From Chloroflexi bacterium RBG_16_48_8 (GTDB lineage Bacteria; Chloroflexota; Anaerolineae; Anaerolineales; E44-bin32): a stretch of 6,325 nucleotides of DNA. This document shows, one piece after another, positions 5,441-6,325 of the stretch; position 1 is the stretch's first letter; every line of letters begins with the position of its first letter. The DNA lies in NCBI GenBank assembly GCA_001795115.1, contig MGNI01000217.1, forward strand, positions 1 through 6,325, written 5' to 3'. The notes beneath the pieces were generated by a model, which was given only the letters and a program-made list of their open reading frames with translations, was not told the DNA's origin and searched no databases. Position numbers and translations under genes: made by a program.

Positions 5441-5644
5441 ATGGATGCAAGTGAGTTGGTTGAGATGCTGCCTTTGTTGGCGCCCTTGTTGTTGGTGTGG
5501 TTCATCTTGCTGGTGGCAGGATTGGTAGACCTTGTTCCGAGGCAGAGGACACGTGGCCCCAAGTGGGTTTGGTATGTTGTGGTCATTTGTTTCAGCATGC
5601 TTGGACCGGTGGTTTATTTTCTCTTTGGGCGGGATGAGACATGA
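5441..5644 (+). CDS. PLDc_N-type two-helix membrane peptide
   Basis: 67 residues with two hydrophobic helices (about 9-31 and 43-62) joined by a basic loop (PRQRTRGPKW). The second helix ends MLGPVVYFLFGRDE, the signature of the PLDc_N domain, named from the membrane-anchored N-terminus of cardiolipin synthases. Here it stands alone with no phospholipase D catalytic HKD motif, so it is not an enzyme. AAAAGGAG lies 6 nt before the ATG, a strong ribosome site. Its stop overlaps the start of the ABC ATPase (ATGA), so it is probably made in step with that transporter. Stand-alone PLDc_N peptides are known next to ABC-2 type export genes, and an accessory membrane role is the fair inference. Confidence 0.88.
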   Translation: MDASELVEMLPLLAPLLLVWFILLVAGLVDLVPRQRTRGPKWVWYVVVICFSMLGPVVYFLFGRDET

Positions 5645-6325
5645 GCGCAATCGTCCTAGAGGGATTGCAGAAGACGTATGGTGCCATCCGTGCCCTAGAC
5701 GGCTTGGATTTGACTGTGGAGACAGGTGCGGTTTTCGGTTTTCTTGGACCCAATGGAGCCGGAAAGACAACGACACTACGGGTTCTGGCGGGTGTTGCAA
5801 ACCCAACGGCAGGAAAGGCCTGGATCGAGGGGATTCCCGTGGGGCCAGAGAGCAAGGTCAGGGGGGTGGTGGGGTACCTCCCCGAGGAACCGGCCTTCTA
5901 TCCGTGGATGAGAGCCAGGGAGTATCTGGTTGATTTAATCGGAGGGCTTTATGGGCTGTCCCAACACGAAGCGGGCATGCGTGGGGATGAGATGCTGGCA
6001 CTGGTGGGTCTTGAGGAGGCAGCCCAGCGCAGGAGGGGTGGGTTCAGCCGTGGAATGCGACAGAGACTGGGTCTGGCGCAAGCTCTTATGAACCGCCCGC
6101 GGGTGCTTCTGCTGGATGAGCCGGTCAGTGCCCTGGATCCATCTGGTCGACGAGATATTTTGCAAATGATCAAGAAGCTGGGTGAAGAGGCGACGGTCTT
6201 TATGAGTACCCATATCCTCAACGATGTGGAGAGGGTTTGCGACAGGATCGGTATCATCGATCGCGGACGGCTGATCGCCTTGGATAAAACAGAGGATTTG
6301 CTTGGTCGCCATGCATCGCCTATGG
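5641..6325 (+). CDS. ABC-2 type transporter ATP-binding protein, C-terminus cut by window
   Basis: The frame is open from the ATG at 5641 to the right edge (228 whole codons). All ATPase motifs are present: Walker A GPNGAGKTT (36-44, Lys42), Q-loop region VGYLPEEPAFYPWM (77-90; the usual Gln is replaced by Pro-Glu, as is common in this subfamily), signature FSRGMRQRLGLAQAL (135-149), Walker B VLLLDEPVSALDP (155-167, Glu160 catalytic) and the switch His191 in MSTHIL. The PEE motif and the SRGMRQR signature are typical of CcmA/NatA-like ATPases that drive ABC-2 exporters of drugs, peptides or lipids. The permease gene is expected just beyond the right edge. The start overlaps the PLDc_N stop by 4 bp. 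The substrate cannot be told from the sequence. Confidence 0.95.
   Translation, partial: MSAIVLEGLQKTYGAIRALDGLDLTVETGAVFGFLGPNGAGKTTTLRVLAGVANPTAGKAWIEGIPVGPESKVRGVVGYLPEEPAFYPWMRAREYLVDLIGGLYGLSQHEAGMRGDEMLALVGLEEAAQRRRGGFSRGMRQRLGLAQALMNRPRVLLLDEPVSALDPSGRRDILQMIKKLGEEATVFMSTHILNDVERVCDRIGIIDRGRLIALDKTEDLLGRHASPM

Noticed and set aside
5363..5855. Open frames on the minus strand opposite the PLDc_N and ABC ATPase genes.
   Set aside because: Low-complexity proline/histidine/serine-rich products antisense to clearly conserved genes; they cross the second parS-like site and show no domain.

Overview
The window looks like chromosomal DNA from a free-living bacterium with roughly balanced base composition. 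The R3H-type SpoIIIAA/Ycf45-like ATPase, the PdxS/PdxT route to vitamin B6, a slipin and a degenerate two-domain GNAT protein would fit a Chloroflexota (Anaerolineae-like) genome. That placement is an inference from gene content; a Bacillota relative is not excluded.

Left part (1-3195, all minus strand). Read right to left it holds pdxS, pdxT, a GNAT-like protein and the 5' half of an AAA ATPase that runs off the left edge. PdxS and PdxT together form PLP synthase: PdxT releases ammonia from glutamine and PdxS builds pyridoxal 5'-phosphate from a pentose phosphate and a triose phosphate. The GNAT start codon overlaps the pdxT stop codon, so those two are translationally linked. The ATPase has its own candidate promoter. 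A candidate SigA-type promoter lies before pdxS.

Middle part (3196-5044, plus strand). Divergent from pdxS is a unit of a short YtrA-type GntR regulator, a two-helix membrane slipin (SPFH/band 7) and a small DUF4177-like protein. It is driven by a near-consensus promoter (TTGACA, 17 bp, TACAAT). The -10 hexamer of this promoter is the first copy of a six-copy array of a TACAATGA-like unit with an almost exact 8-bp period.

Right part (5045-6325). A non-coding stretch of about 400 bp separates the slipin unit from a PLDc_N-type two-helix membrane peptide and an ABC-2 type ATPase (overlapping by 4 bp, cut by the right edge). This gap is the most interesting part of the window. It carries two near-perfect parS-like sites (the 14-bp palindrome GTTTCACGTGAAAC twice, centres 129 bp apart), a dense set of inverted repeats, and a hairpin followed by a T-run on the minus strand. 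The two palindromes match the ParB (Spo0J) binding site, so this gap is probably a chromosome-partition locus. The structured part to its left may encode an unrecognised small RNA or be a structured leader.
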